This document shows, in pieces, positions 35,212 to 45,779 of a DNA stretch of 64,000 nucleotides. The DNA comes from Branchiostoma floridae (Eukaryota > Chordata > Leptocardii > Amphioxiformes > Branchiostomatidae): NCBI RefSeq assembly GCF_000003815.2, contig NC_049979.1:10641381-10705380 (forward strand), read 5' to 3'. Under the pieces are notes generated by a model. That model had not been told where the DNA came from. It ran no database searches and was given only the letters and a program-made list of their open reading frames with translations. A program made the translations under genes and the position numbers. The stretch's first letter is position 1. Each line of letters starts with the position of its first letter.

Positions 35212-36881
35212 GACAATGCGTCGTTCTGAAATTGTAGGACTCTGAAGCACCACGGCTTCCATATTTAGTCGCTAATATTCTATAATATTTATCAACGTAC
35301 AACATCGATGTTTACTAAAAATGGGTACATGTATCAATTTGATTATATCATGTTATTCAGTAAAACTATATTATACATGCCATAATAGCGGCGTCTTTAA
35401 ATGAAATGTAATGCAGGACATTGCAAGACGCGAATTGTCATTTGCTGCAGAAATTTAGAGGGACGTTTCCCTGTGCTAACGGTGGACAAATATATCTTAT
35501 GTATTAGAAGTATGGATGCGGAATAAAGTGTATTTTTCTGTCAATTGCACTGATTCGTTTGAGTTTATCTGAGATTCTGTTATATGCATAAGGAAGGTCA
35601 AGGAAGCTTAACTTAATATGGAAGCTAACGAAAGTCCTAGGATTGAACGCCATCTTGTTTGTAGTCGTTTATTAATGTCTGACTTCTTTGGGTGGAGAAA
35701 GCCAGTCATCAAATACTAAAAAATTAAGACACACTAAGGCCAGGCGATGTATTGCTTAGTCGTTTTTATTCGAGTCAGCTTGATTATTATGTAGATGCCA
35801 ATCACCCGACATATACAATTGTTGTTTTACGTCGACACGGTAAATGCATAGTCACAATCATAGTAACGGTGTTAGCAGCAGTAGGAATAAAAGGAGACTC
35901 CTCTAGATCGTGGTTCTAGAATAATGGCGTTGTAGTACATACATAGCAAACTATATTGATATTTCTCCATCTTTTCAAGGCTTTCGCTACAGTAGACCAC
36001 TCGCCATACTTTGGCTAAAAGGCTATTTCACAGAAAGAAAACAGTTTTTCTCTCGTCGAGATACCAATAATAAAAGTGATTGAATTATAATTAAGACATT
36101 TTACGTCAAAAGGTACAATTCAATACTATAAAACTAAAACGTAAACGTTAGTATCAAATGCAAGACAGTTCACTAACAATATGAGCATTTACTGTTTTGA
36201 CATGGCTATGAGAAGTCAGATAAAACGGGTACGATGATGAGTGGCCTCTAATTTGAAAATAACATACATAATGTTTTTTTTTTGCTTTTCAGCTGGCTGA
36301 TTATCCTAATCTCTCTCCAGAGCTTCATCATATGTACTGGAAACATAGATGGTGACCGTATTGGTATCCCACGATTATGATTTGCTACCAAACTTAACGG
36401 TGCACACCCCAGTTTATTTGGGGTCTCAAATCGAGGCTGCGCACCCTCAAGTCGAGAGGCCGTCTCTTCAAGAAAATAAATCAAAAGCAGAAAAGCCGTA
36501 TATGAAAATGAAGGGTATCACTCCAGCTTTAAGAACAGCCGGGTTTCAGTTTCTTCACTCTCTCTACTTTTCGTAATATTTGGGGGAGAAAAGTTTTTTT
36601 CACGTAAAAAAGTATGCAAAAAAAAAGGGAATTTTGACGTGGAAATAAACCCATCACCTATATTCTAGTCATGAAAATGACTGATATTGTCGGAAAGAGA
36701 ATACACTTAAGATTAATCAAGCGTCACATTTTTGTCGCGCACTATCTCGGACCCCTGTCGCGGAAGAATTGGTGTGTGCACCGTTAAATAATTCTAGATG
36801 AGTCATTGTGTTTTACTCATACCGCTGCTACGTCCCATGATTGTGACTTTGTTGCAGTCTCGACTTGATCACTTGAAGTAT
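35212..36881. other. Spacer between the two heat-shock pairs
   Basis: The first 700 bp are the sHSP-2 3' flank, repeated after sHSP-4. The part from about 35913 to 36881 is unique to this spacer and holds a 394-bp inverted-repeat element at 36394-36787. No coding exon is supported. Confidence 0.65.
36394..36787. mobile_element. Non-autonomous inverted-repeat element with TTAA ends
   Basis: The left end TTAACGGTGCACACCCC (36394-36410) and the right end GGTGTGTGCACCGTTAA (36771-36787) are inverted repeats with one mismatch in 17. Both edges are TTAA, as for piggyBac-type elements that duplicate TTAA. The 394-bp body has no useful open frame, so this would be a MITE. It is absent from the paralogous position after sHSP-4. 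Confidence 0.65.
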
Positions 36882-37902
36882 TGACTGTATGACGAGTGAT
36901 CGCGATCTAGCTGTAATCAAGCTGAAACTTTTCAAAGGAGAAGTTTCTTTGTTTTTTTTTGTGCGTCTTTTATTCTTGCGTCTTTTATTTAGTAAGAGGG
37001 GCTTTGCCTACCCAATGAAGTTAGAAAGTGAGGTACATTGGTAACTTAATCTACATTTACATGTATGCTGTACGTTGTCTGTGTAATTTGCAACATTGAC
37101 TGTTAAATGATTCATCTTAGGTCTGCTCTGATCAACCGTCCTACAGAAAACACTGAATACACTCATTACTGGCTATTAGGCTAATCTTCTCTGTGGTAGG
37201 CAAAATGACATTGTAGTCTCCTATCTAGGAAGACCAGGGTTTTACACCTTAGCTAGCTTTCATTGACTAAAGCCGTAAAAGTTGACTGCCACGAGCTTTC
37301 TTGGATCTCCATCTACATATCCTATCACAATCTCAGCCGAAAAAACTGACACAAACTATAACCAATACAGCAAAGTACACTTTATTACGTACTCATAATC
37401 TTTATTACATAGAGCGGATGTACCATCTTGCAACAGATAAATGGTTAGAACAAAGAAACTTTATTATATCAGCATCTGAATTTCTACAGAAAATAGTAAT
37501 TTCACGTGTTATCATGCCCAATGTGTGTACTTTTGCTAAACACATGATCATTCAATTAGATCACGGAGTTTACCACGCCTTGCTGCTGTACATGTGCGTT
37601 GGTAAAGGCTACAGGATTATTAGCTACTAAATACGTAATACGAGTCCTACAACTTCAGAGCAAGACATTGTCTCACTCTGCCATATCACGCCTCGCATGC
37701 CCTGCATGTCATCACATATATAAGCTACAATTGTACATGTGTATACTCTTGCTTAACGCAGAATATATTCAATACGATCACAGATTTTATCATGCATCAA
37801 TGCTGTACGGTTGTACGTGGACAAAGATTATATAATTGTTAGCGGTTAAAGACGAAAGCTGCGGAACTACAGAGTCCTACAGTTTCAGACCAGGACATTG
37901 TC

Positions 37903-39012
37903 TCACTCTGCCATCTCATGATCGCCCTCTGCACTACCAGTGTCCTTGGTACCATTGTCTACTGCTGGCACCTCGGCAGACTGGACAGGTACAACCTTCT
38001 CGGCAGGCGCCGCCTCGATGGCCATCCTCGGTGCCTGGATACTCAGCACTCCGTCCTTGGACAGCACGGACGTCACGGTGGCGGGGTCCACCCCATCGGG
38101 CAGCACGAACTCCCTCCATAGTTCCTGATAGCGGAAGCTGTGGCCGGTCTCGTCGGCGTGGCGCGCTTCGTGCTTGCCCTGGACTCGGACTTTGTTGCCG
38201 ACCGTTTTGACGCTGATCTCGTCAGGGGCGAAGCCTGTCACGTCGAGCGACACCTCGTACTTCTCGGGCGAGGTGGTTTCGTTCTTCTTTTCCTTCTCTC
38301 CTTCGTCGGCTGTCTTCTCAGCGTCCTTGTCCTGTTGTGTCGGTGGGTGACATGGGCACTGTGAAGGGCTGAGGAGCTGATTGAGGAAGAGCAGTCCATC
38401 TTGGAGAGCGGCGTCCATCTGGTGTTCCATGACGGAGAGTGGAACGTCTGTGAGGAGGAGAAAAATGAATGGTCAGTAAACGTGTCTCGGGATGCAAATC
38501 ATATACGGTTTGCTATTTTTGTGGCATGTAAAAATTACTGCAGGAAATTATATAATACATATAGAAAGTATACATTATATTTCAATACATTGCAACAGCA
38601 TAAGGAGACTAAAACTATGCAACGTGAGATAATACAAAATGTTATATTACTTAACGTTAACTATTACTCACAAGAAAACACATTTAATGCCTTTGCTACA
38701 TACACAGTCTTCTCAGACCGTTTCGTACGCACAGTCTTAAATCTGGCTAGGGATACAGGAATGTGTCTGGCACGGACAAATCAATACGGCAAAACATGAC
38801 TCTCTGACGTTATGATATGGGCTAACATTGTATTAGTTAGCTTCAACGTACAGCACTTGTATTAAACGACTGAAAAGGTCGACGTTTTAAGCTCCAAAAA
38901 CGTACCGTTACGTGGACAGAAGGTCACGAAACTTACCATGAGCCAGTCCTGGAAAGCCGCGAGGCCGCACGACTCGGTAGCTGTGTTTGCTCGGGAAGAA
39001 CACGAGAGCCAT
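37903..39012 (-). CDS. Small heat-shock protein sHSP-3, the most diverged copy
   Basis: Exons 38937-39012 and 37903-38447 give 206 residues. Exon 1 is three codons shorter than in the other copies and changed (MALVFFPSKHSYR). In the alpha-crystallin domain ELRREF reads ELWREF, next to the arginine that corresponds to R120 of alpha-B crystallin, which is kept. Other changes are HADETGH, LPDGVD and EGDHEMAE. The frame is intact. Its TATA position (39111-39117) reads AATAAAA on the minus strand instead of TATAAAA, so its expression may be weaker. A minus-strand AATAAA lies at 37381-37386. Confidence 0.92.
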
Positions 39013-39625
39013 TCTGTCTGCTGTCGGTTGGGTCGTCGTCGTCTCTGGGAAGTTGATACTGATATTTCCGTGGATCGGAAGAATCTGATGAACCCACCAG
39101 CGTCACCCATTTTTATTTCACAACAAGGAACGGGCTAGGTAGTTCCTGAATTTTCCAATAAGATGCAGTTAATGTAAACATTCCTAAGCGATAAAGCGCG
39201 AATGTTCCAATGACTAGTCCCTTGTCCCTAGCAGACGACGCGAATGTTCCAGGGTGACCCAGAAAACCTGTGTCTCCGACCAATCATAGACGTGAGCACA
39301 ATCCCTCCGATAGACAGCAATAATGTCACACGCTATCTGATTGGTTTACAATTTCGCGCAGGCGCTTTGACCCCTTGTGGCCAAACCTGGAAGTCAATGG
39401 AAGCTTCCAGATGTTTCGAGCAATTTCTCGACCAAAGTATGTATTTTTGGACTCTGCTCAACAACTACATCATATTAGAAAATTCAGGAACCACCTAGCT
39501 CGTTCCCTGCTGTGATATAAAATGGGCGGCACTGCTGGGTTTATCAGACTCTTCCGATCCACGGAAATATTACTATTAGCATCAACTTTCCAGCGACGAC
39601 GACGACCCAACCGACAGCAGACAGA
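39013..39625. promoter_or_regulatory. Bidirectional heat-shock promoter of sHSP-3 and sHSP-4
   Basis: The layout is that of 33530-34161. Proximal heat-shock elements are TTCCTGAATTTTC at 39143-39155 and GAAAATTCAGGAA at 39478-39490. The sHSP-4 TATA box is at 39516-39522; the sHSP-3 one has lost its first T. Central elements include GAATGTTCC near 39200, GAATGTTCCAGG at 39242-39253 and GGAAGCTTCCAG at 39399-39410. Confidence 0.85.
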
Positions 39626-40728
39626 ATGGCTCTCGTGTTCTCCCCGTTCTACCCAAGCAGGCACTGCTGCCGAGCCGTTCGGCCTCGCGGCTTCCCGGGA
39701 CTGGCTCATGGTAAGTTATTTGACGTTATTTCCACAAAATGGTTATTTGAAGTTCTTTCCACAAAATATCCGTTTGCTGGCTAATGCATTTTTGAGGACT
39801 AAGTCGACCTTACTTTCAGGCCGATAAAAAATTGCATTGCGCTGTCGCTAGTAACAGTAATAGTCCGTATTATAATGTCAGGCGCATTCCTGCATCCCTA
39901 GATATAGGACAGTACGAGAAACTGAAAAAATACTTGTAGTAAATACTCATACATTATGTCTTCTTGCTTTATGGTCCTCGCATAGTTTTTGTATTCATAG
40001 ATTAGTAGTCTCAAACTGTTCTTTGATAAAAGGTATTCATTGTAACCTACACAACGGTTGTGCAATAAAGTAAATTACCTACAGTAATTTGCCCATGTCA
40101 CGAACATATAGCAAACCGTATATGATTTGCAACCCATGCATATGGCATGTTTACTGACCATTAATTTTTTCTACTCCTCACAGACGTTCCACTCTCCGTC
40201 ATGGAACACCAGATGGACGCCGCTCTCCAAGATGGACTGCTCTTCCTAAACCAGCTCCTCAGCCCTTCACAATGCCCATGTCGGCCACCGACACAGCAGA
40301 ACAAGGACGCTGAGAAGACGGTCGACGAAGGAAAGAAGGAAACGAAAAACGAAGCCACTCCGCCCGAGAAGTACGAGGTGTCACTCGACGTGACAGGCTT
40401 CGCCCCTGACGAGATCAGCGTCAAAACGGTCGGCAACAAAGTCCGAGTCCAGGGCAAGCACGAAGCGCGCCACGCCGACCAGACCGGCCACAGCTTCCGC
40501 TATCAGGAGCTGAGGAGGGAGTTTGTGCTGCCCGAGGGGGTGGACCCCGCCACCGTGACGTCCGTGCTATCCAAGGACGGAGTGCTGAGTATCCAGGCAC
40601 CGAGGATGGCCATCGAGGCGGCGCCTGCCGAGAAGGTTGTACCTGTCCAGTCTGCCGAGGTGCCAGCAGTAGAGAATGGTACCGAGGACACTGGTAGTGC
40701 AGAGGGCGATGATGAGATGGCAGAGTGA
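39626..40728 (+). CDS. Small heat-shock protein sHSP-4 (alpha-crystallin domain, 2 exons)
   Basis: Exons 39626-39710 and 40184-40728 give 209 residues. The start MALVFSPFYPSRH and phase-1 intron match sHSP-1 and sHSP-2. The alpha-crystallin domain and V-P-V motif are intact; the domain opens VTGFAPDEIS, as in sHSP-3, while sHSP-1 and sHSP-2 have FSPDEIS. This shared A supports duplication of a whole pair followed by mixing. An AATAAA signal lies at 41052-41057. Confidence 0.93.
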
Positions 40729-41408
40729 GAAAACGTCGTCCTGTTCTGAAACTGTAGGACTCTGAAGCACCACGGCTTTCATATTTAATCGCTAATATAA
40801 TGTTTATCAACATACAACGTCAACGTTTACTAAAACTTGGTAAAAAAATGGGTACATGTATCTTTTTCATTATATCATGTCATTCAGGAAAACTGTATTA
40901 TACATAATTGTAACTTAGATGTCCTTAAATAAAACGTAATGCAGGACATTCAGGATACGTCAAATCGTCATTTGCTGCAGAAATTTAGAGGAACGTTGTC
41001 TTGTGCTAACCGTTGATGGAAAAATATTATGTATTGTAAGAATGAATGCGGAATAAAGTGTATTTTTCTGCCAGTTGCACTGGTTTGTTTGAGTTTATCT
41101 GAGATTGCGTTATATGCATATGGAAGGTCAATATAGCTTAACTTAATATGAAAGATAACGAAAGTCCTAGGATTGAAGAATATAACGCCATCTTGTTTCT
41201 AGTCGTACATTTATGTCTGAATTGTTTGGGTCGAGAAAGCTAGTCATCAAATACTAAAAAATAACACACACTACAACCAGGTGATGTATTGCTTAGTCGT
41301 TTTATCAGAGTCATCTTTATCAAATCTAGATGCCAATCACCCGACACATACAATTACTGTTTCACGTCGACACTAGAAAGAAGAATAAGGAGGCTCCTGT
41401 AGATCGAT

Positions 41409-41884
41409 GTAGGCTTGCCAATAAAGAGCAATCGTAGAATATAAAGTAGATCACAATCTGTGTTTCCAGTATGATCACAGAGACGGATTAGGATAATGAC
41501 TTTCAAGAGAACAATCACATCGCCTGCTAAGAATGACTGGGGAATAAAGTTTTTAGCGGTTGTAGTTTTTAGCTATGGATGAATGTTGATGAGTTTTCCT
41601 AGAAAATGTAGATCACAGCGCTGAATCAAGTGCATAAATGGCAGCTTTGGGCGGTGTCTAAAACTAAATTAATTATGGCGGCCATTCAGACTGTCACAGA
41701 AACTAGGACAGGCTGAAGGAAGTGCATGTTGGGGCGTTCTTGGGGATGTAGGTTTTCTCCGCTGTCATTGGTTGCCTCTAATAGCAACGTAAATATTCTA
41801 CCTTGATCATCAGAGCCAAAGGGTCCAAGGTCAACATTTGCACAATCCTTGTGACGCCTCCATTGTAGAACTGGACCTCGCAGC
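41409..41884. other. Upstream region of EPDR-B
   Basis: It follows the end of the heat-shock duplication. The last 120 bp are the promoter block shared by EPDR-B to EPDR-E, beginning at an ATTGG (inverted CCAAT) motif near 41768. No other gene is seen. Confidence 0.6.
41829..41843 (+). promoter_or_regulatory. Conserved EPDR promoter block, EPDR-B copy
   Basis: GGTCAACATTTGCAC lies 41 bp before the start codon and matches blocks before EPDR-C, D and E. Read on the minus strand it is GTGCAA-A-GGTTGA-like, a possible DR1 nuclear receptor site. It could equally be a core promoter constraint. Confidence 0.5.
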
Positions 41885-44204
41885 ATGAAGACCCTCCTAC
41901 TTTTCGCCGCCGTCTGCGTAGCTGTGACCTACAGCCAAGTGCTGGAGCCATGCAGTAAGTTGTTTTCTTAGTTTTAAGTACGACTAGGATCCCATTTAAA
42001 GAGTTGTTTTTACTATGCAGGTGTACGGAGCCTACAAGTATTGAAGTCTCATACCTGGCCATTCTGCATGAGTAGGTGATTTTTGCAAGAATCTAGAGAC
42101 GTGGCAATCTTTGTAGTGTACTTGAAGATGACTTGTATTAATGTACGATGTTCTTTTACCATGCACAGTGGCACCGGATCTCTGGGAGGCCCGCGTCTCA
42201 AGGGTAAGTCAGGGAGGCCTTGTTTAACATGTGACCGTCTCATGCTAACACGTAGCCTGTCGTTCCAAGGTATCAATGTTGACCATACTGTTAATTACAG
42301 TGCTAATACAGTACTAATTAGCACAAATATACCAAAAGACACGACATTAAGTGTACGTTAGCACACGATGAATGCCCGCAAAATGTCATATTCTAGATCT
42401 GATGATTTAATCTTAACCTGAAGGCAGAAGTAGATTTTATGATGACTCGCACAACTCGTGACTACTACAGCTAACACAATGATGTCACCTTAAGTCGTCG
42501 ACCTTTGGTATGCAACGTTACAGCAAACAATGGCACTTTTAATGCATTGTGCGTCGGTTTAACTGCCCATAGGAGGACGTGTTTATAATAAACGTAACAA
42601 AGGATTTACTCGTAACTTATATTTCTCTTCATCTTTTTTTCATCTGAAAAATCCACATGACCAAACTGTGCTGCAGATTGACCCAGAAAAGCGCTTCTCC
42701 GAGCGCGCTAGGATGTCCTACGACGCCACCAACAGGCGCGTGCGCAGGATCGAGGAAGTCAACCTACTTGAGGACAAAGAGTTCTACGATGTGCTGTACA
42801 TTCACAACACCGAGCCTGTACGTGTGATAAAGCTAAAATAAAAATGGGCCTGAATATAATAGACACTGAAAGTAACATGTTCCGGTGGCCGAAATATTTT
42901 ATTGCCTTGTTGCGATATCATTAAGTACCTAATACTAGATGAACGGGGACTGATCGTATGCGCACTCTTAAGTGCTTATTAAGGGTATGAATTACAATCA
43001 TATTTCTCCTTTGTTAGTTACTAGTCAGTAGCATCTTTGTTACTTTTTTGTGGGAGGCACAAGGTATAATGATAGTACCAAAGTATTTCTATTGTCAATT
43101 AATGACCTGAATGGTCCAATGTAGGTATGTATTGCCTTCAGGCGAAACTCCTCAGGACCAACTTTCAAATTCGAATGGATATCAACCTTCATGTCGATCT
43201 GTCAGCCTTGGTGTCAAACGTAATTCCTTAACCCTGGCTACGACATTTCTATTACAGGGCACTGAGTACCGTCTTAACCTGAAGACGAAGGAGTGTCAGA
43301 AGAGGGAGATGTCCAACGCCTGGCGTCCCTTCCAAGTCCCTCCGAACTCCACCTTCCTGGGTGAGAGCTACATCGGGACCGGCGCGGTGCCAGGGGCAGG
43401 CGTGCTGACGGAGCTTTGGTCCAATACCTTTGAGGACGGAGGTTAGACTTTGTTCTTCGTGAACACACTTACAACGTTTCTGTCCGCTCTCTATTTCCAT
43501 CATTTCTATTTACCCACATGATGTCAGTACAACACATTTACAACGGATCCTATCTCGGCCGTCTTGAGATACCAGTTTGCGCTTACTATATATAACCTGC
43601 TCCTTTCTTTGTTTTGAACATCTAGACAAGTACTTTGGTGTCTACACCGTGGAGGGGTGCATTCCCATCCAAGAGGAATTCTACAGCAACCGCACTGGCC
43701 TTGTCTCTACATTGTAAGTAGTGTGTATATCAAGCTGAAGTGTCCACATTGCTCACATGACAATTAAATTGTCAAACAACCATGCGGCCATTAAATACCT
43801 TGAACCCGCCTTCTACTCCTATCATGTTGTAAGAGCTCAGCTGGGCTAGGAACAACCGATGGAATTATCATCAATGATAAACACTATGTAATCCATTGGA
43901 CAGGCAACTGGGGACGCTCAAAGGTTAAACGTAGCAAGGGCATTGTGCTCGTAGTATTGTTTTCTGTAATAGATCTTTTTCCAGTGTTTATCATGTTTTA
44001 CCACGGAAAGCATGGAAGCCATGGCCTTGTCCTAGCTGTAGTTATAACCTAAGTACAGTGACTGAATGGCGGTGAGAATATGTCAGAGTAATGCAAATGC
44101 TGATGAAGTATGACTTACGCATTTTGTTCATTTTCAGCTTCTTTGACGTGACAGCCGGCATCTCCGACCCAAACGTCTTCATCCCACCGAGAGAATGCAT
44201 GTAG
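41885..44204 (+). CDS. EPDR1: Ependymin-related secreted protein, EPDR-B (6 exons)
   Basis: Exons: 41885-41954, 42169-42203, 42677-42817, 43258-43441, 43626-43713, 44138-44204, giving 194 residues. The signal peptide ends about residue 17 (VTYS). The four cysteines shared by the family here are C23, C95, C155 and C193. N-glycosylation sequons occur at N112 (NST) and N165 (NRT). The conserved C-terminal block is GISDPNVFIPPREC. Exon 3 carries the YDATNRRVRRIEEV block. The first intron donor pairs with a phase-1 split as in all copies. AATAAA is at 44480-44485. It is the first of four closely related tandem copies. Confidence 0.94.
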
Positions 44205-45779
44205 TTAGTTACTACCCGCGTTAGCTTGTCGTGAAGTCTACACAGATTCCATTACATAACAGAATCAGTTTCATTGTAAATTCTGCTGTTTTTACGTTCA
44301 TGAACATCAACGTGATGTAATTTTACGTTCGATGTGGATTGTTCTGTAAACGTTTCATGCTTCTATAAATGATTGTTCTTTCCCTTGCTGGCAAATATAA
44401 AATATTTTCACTCTATCTCTTTCGTTTTACTACTGCGACAGTAATCTCAGGATAGCTGAAAATTATTTGGACCTTATACAATAAAATGGTTGTGAATTAA
44501 ATTTTTTATGGCACGACATTGCTGTGGTGTGAAATGAATTGTTGTCTCTCTGTCACAGTATGGGTTAGGCCGGTCTTAATAATGCTTTGGGCCTGACTGG
44601 TTCCAAAAGCCTCAACATCCCTATGCACTAATTCCGAGCCATAGGTGGTGGATGACTAGAGACTCAGCTAAAGCGAACAAGTGTGTAGCGTAGGAAACTC
44701 CAGATGCTGGCTCATGAATGAATGAAGACCTGTATCGCAACTTCTTGCCCATTACAATACAATGCTCACTGCAAATCGTCCAAACCTACATACCCACCTC
44801 TAACACATAACTAAACATAATCCCCAAGCAGATCTTTCGTTGGCAATACAGTATTCATGGACCGAAACTGTCATCTGTTGGTCAATGGATACTATTTCTG
44901 CCTAGAGAGATCTGCTTGGAGAGAAAAATAAACACAACTAGAGTTCCACGAACACATCCCTTCCCCAAATAACCATGCCTTTATACAAGACGTAAACTCT
45001 TATTCATGTATTACCAAAGAGTACCTACCCCAATAGCAAACGACTGCATGAACGTGTGTTCCTCACAAACCCACGAACGCTACCAACAACATCTTAACCT
45101 TCTTGGCGAAGGTAACAATAAAATTATGTACTCTGTTGTAATACTTTCCAGAGCAACTTTTATATTGCATCGTCAAAATCATGGCTGGGCTGGTCGAATA
45201 TATAGTGAATTATCGGATAGGGGGCTTTGGCCAAGCTAGGAATAAAAGCTTACTAGGGCTCCGTAACTCGCCGCTAGAAGGCCCATTATCGAAATTGACC
45301 TTCCTTTTCCCAACCCCTACCTATCCACCAAATATCATGCAAAACGATCAGCAACGTCTCAAGTTATGCTGTCCGCAAACAAACGGACACACACACTCGG
45401 CCCGCTACCGTGCTGATACCGTGCTACGCCAACCATTTTCGACCTCGACCTTCCTTTCCGCAACCGCTACTCAAATACCCAAATATCATGAAAATCCATA
45501 CTCAGCTTCTCGAGTTATGTAGTTTTAAGCTACTTTAAGACTCACACACCAATTACATGACCGAAAATATAACCTTCTTGGTCAAGATAAAATACCCATA
45601 CTCGCATGTCTTCGCATCTGCTATTGGCTACTCCTCATGACAACGCAAATATTGCAGCTTGACCAGTGGAGATAGACGTATATAACGTCCAGGTCAACCT
45701 TTGCACAGCCCTCCCCCTCTTCATTGTAGACTGAGCTCCCTGCTAGATACACACGTTAGTCTCTACAGGACCTCACACA
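44205..45779. other. Intergenic region between EPDR-B and EPDR-C
   Basis: It holds the EPDR-B 3' end and the EPDR-C promoter. I see no coding exon. The stretch 45180-45520 gives open frames in several phases but no recognisable domain. Confidence 0.6.
45679..45706 (+). promoter_or_regulatory. EPDR-C core promoter: TATA box and conserved block
   Basis: TATATAA at 45679-45685 is followed at once by GGTCAACCTTTGCAC at 45692-45706. This is the only copy of EPDR-B to E with a clear TATA box, and it places the conserved block between TATA and the expected transcription start. Confidence 0.55.

Larger units (their letters stand above)
31634..35912. repeat. Segmental duplication unit 1 (divergent heat-shock pair)
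   Basis: From 'gactgtatgacgagtgatt' at 31636 to 'ctcctctagatcg' near 35910 the order of sequence matches 36882-41408. It contains sHSP-1, sHSP-2 and their flanks. Matching stop codons are 5439 bp apart and matching starts 5464 bp apart. The limits are read by eye and may be off by tens of bases. Confidence 0.8.
36882..41408. repeat. Segmental duplication unit 2 (divergent heat-shock pair)
   Basis: This is the second copy of 31634-35912, holding sHSP-3 and sHSP-4 with the same orientation and flanks. Coding parts are much closer to unit 1 than the flanks are, which suggests purifying selection or gene conversion. Limits were read by eye. Confidence 0.8.

Noticed and set aside
34551-35305. Long open frames antisense to the heat-shock genes (up to 170 residues), seen in all four copies
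   Set aside because: They mirror GC-rich coding exons in the opposite strand, have no own splice or promoter context and no recognisable domain.
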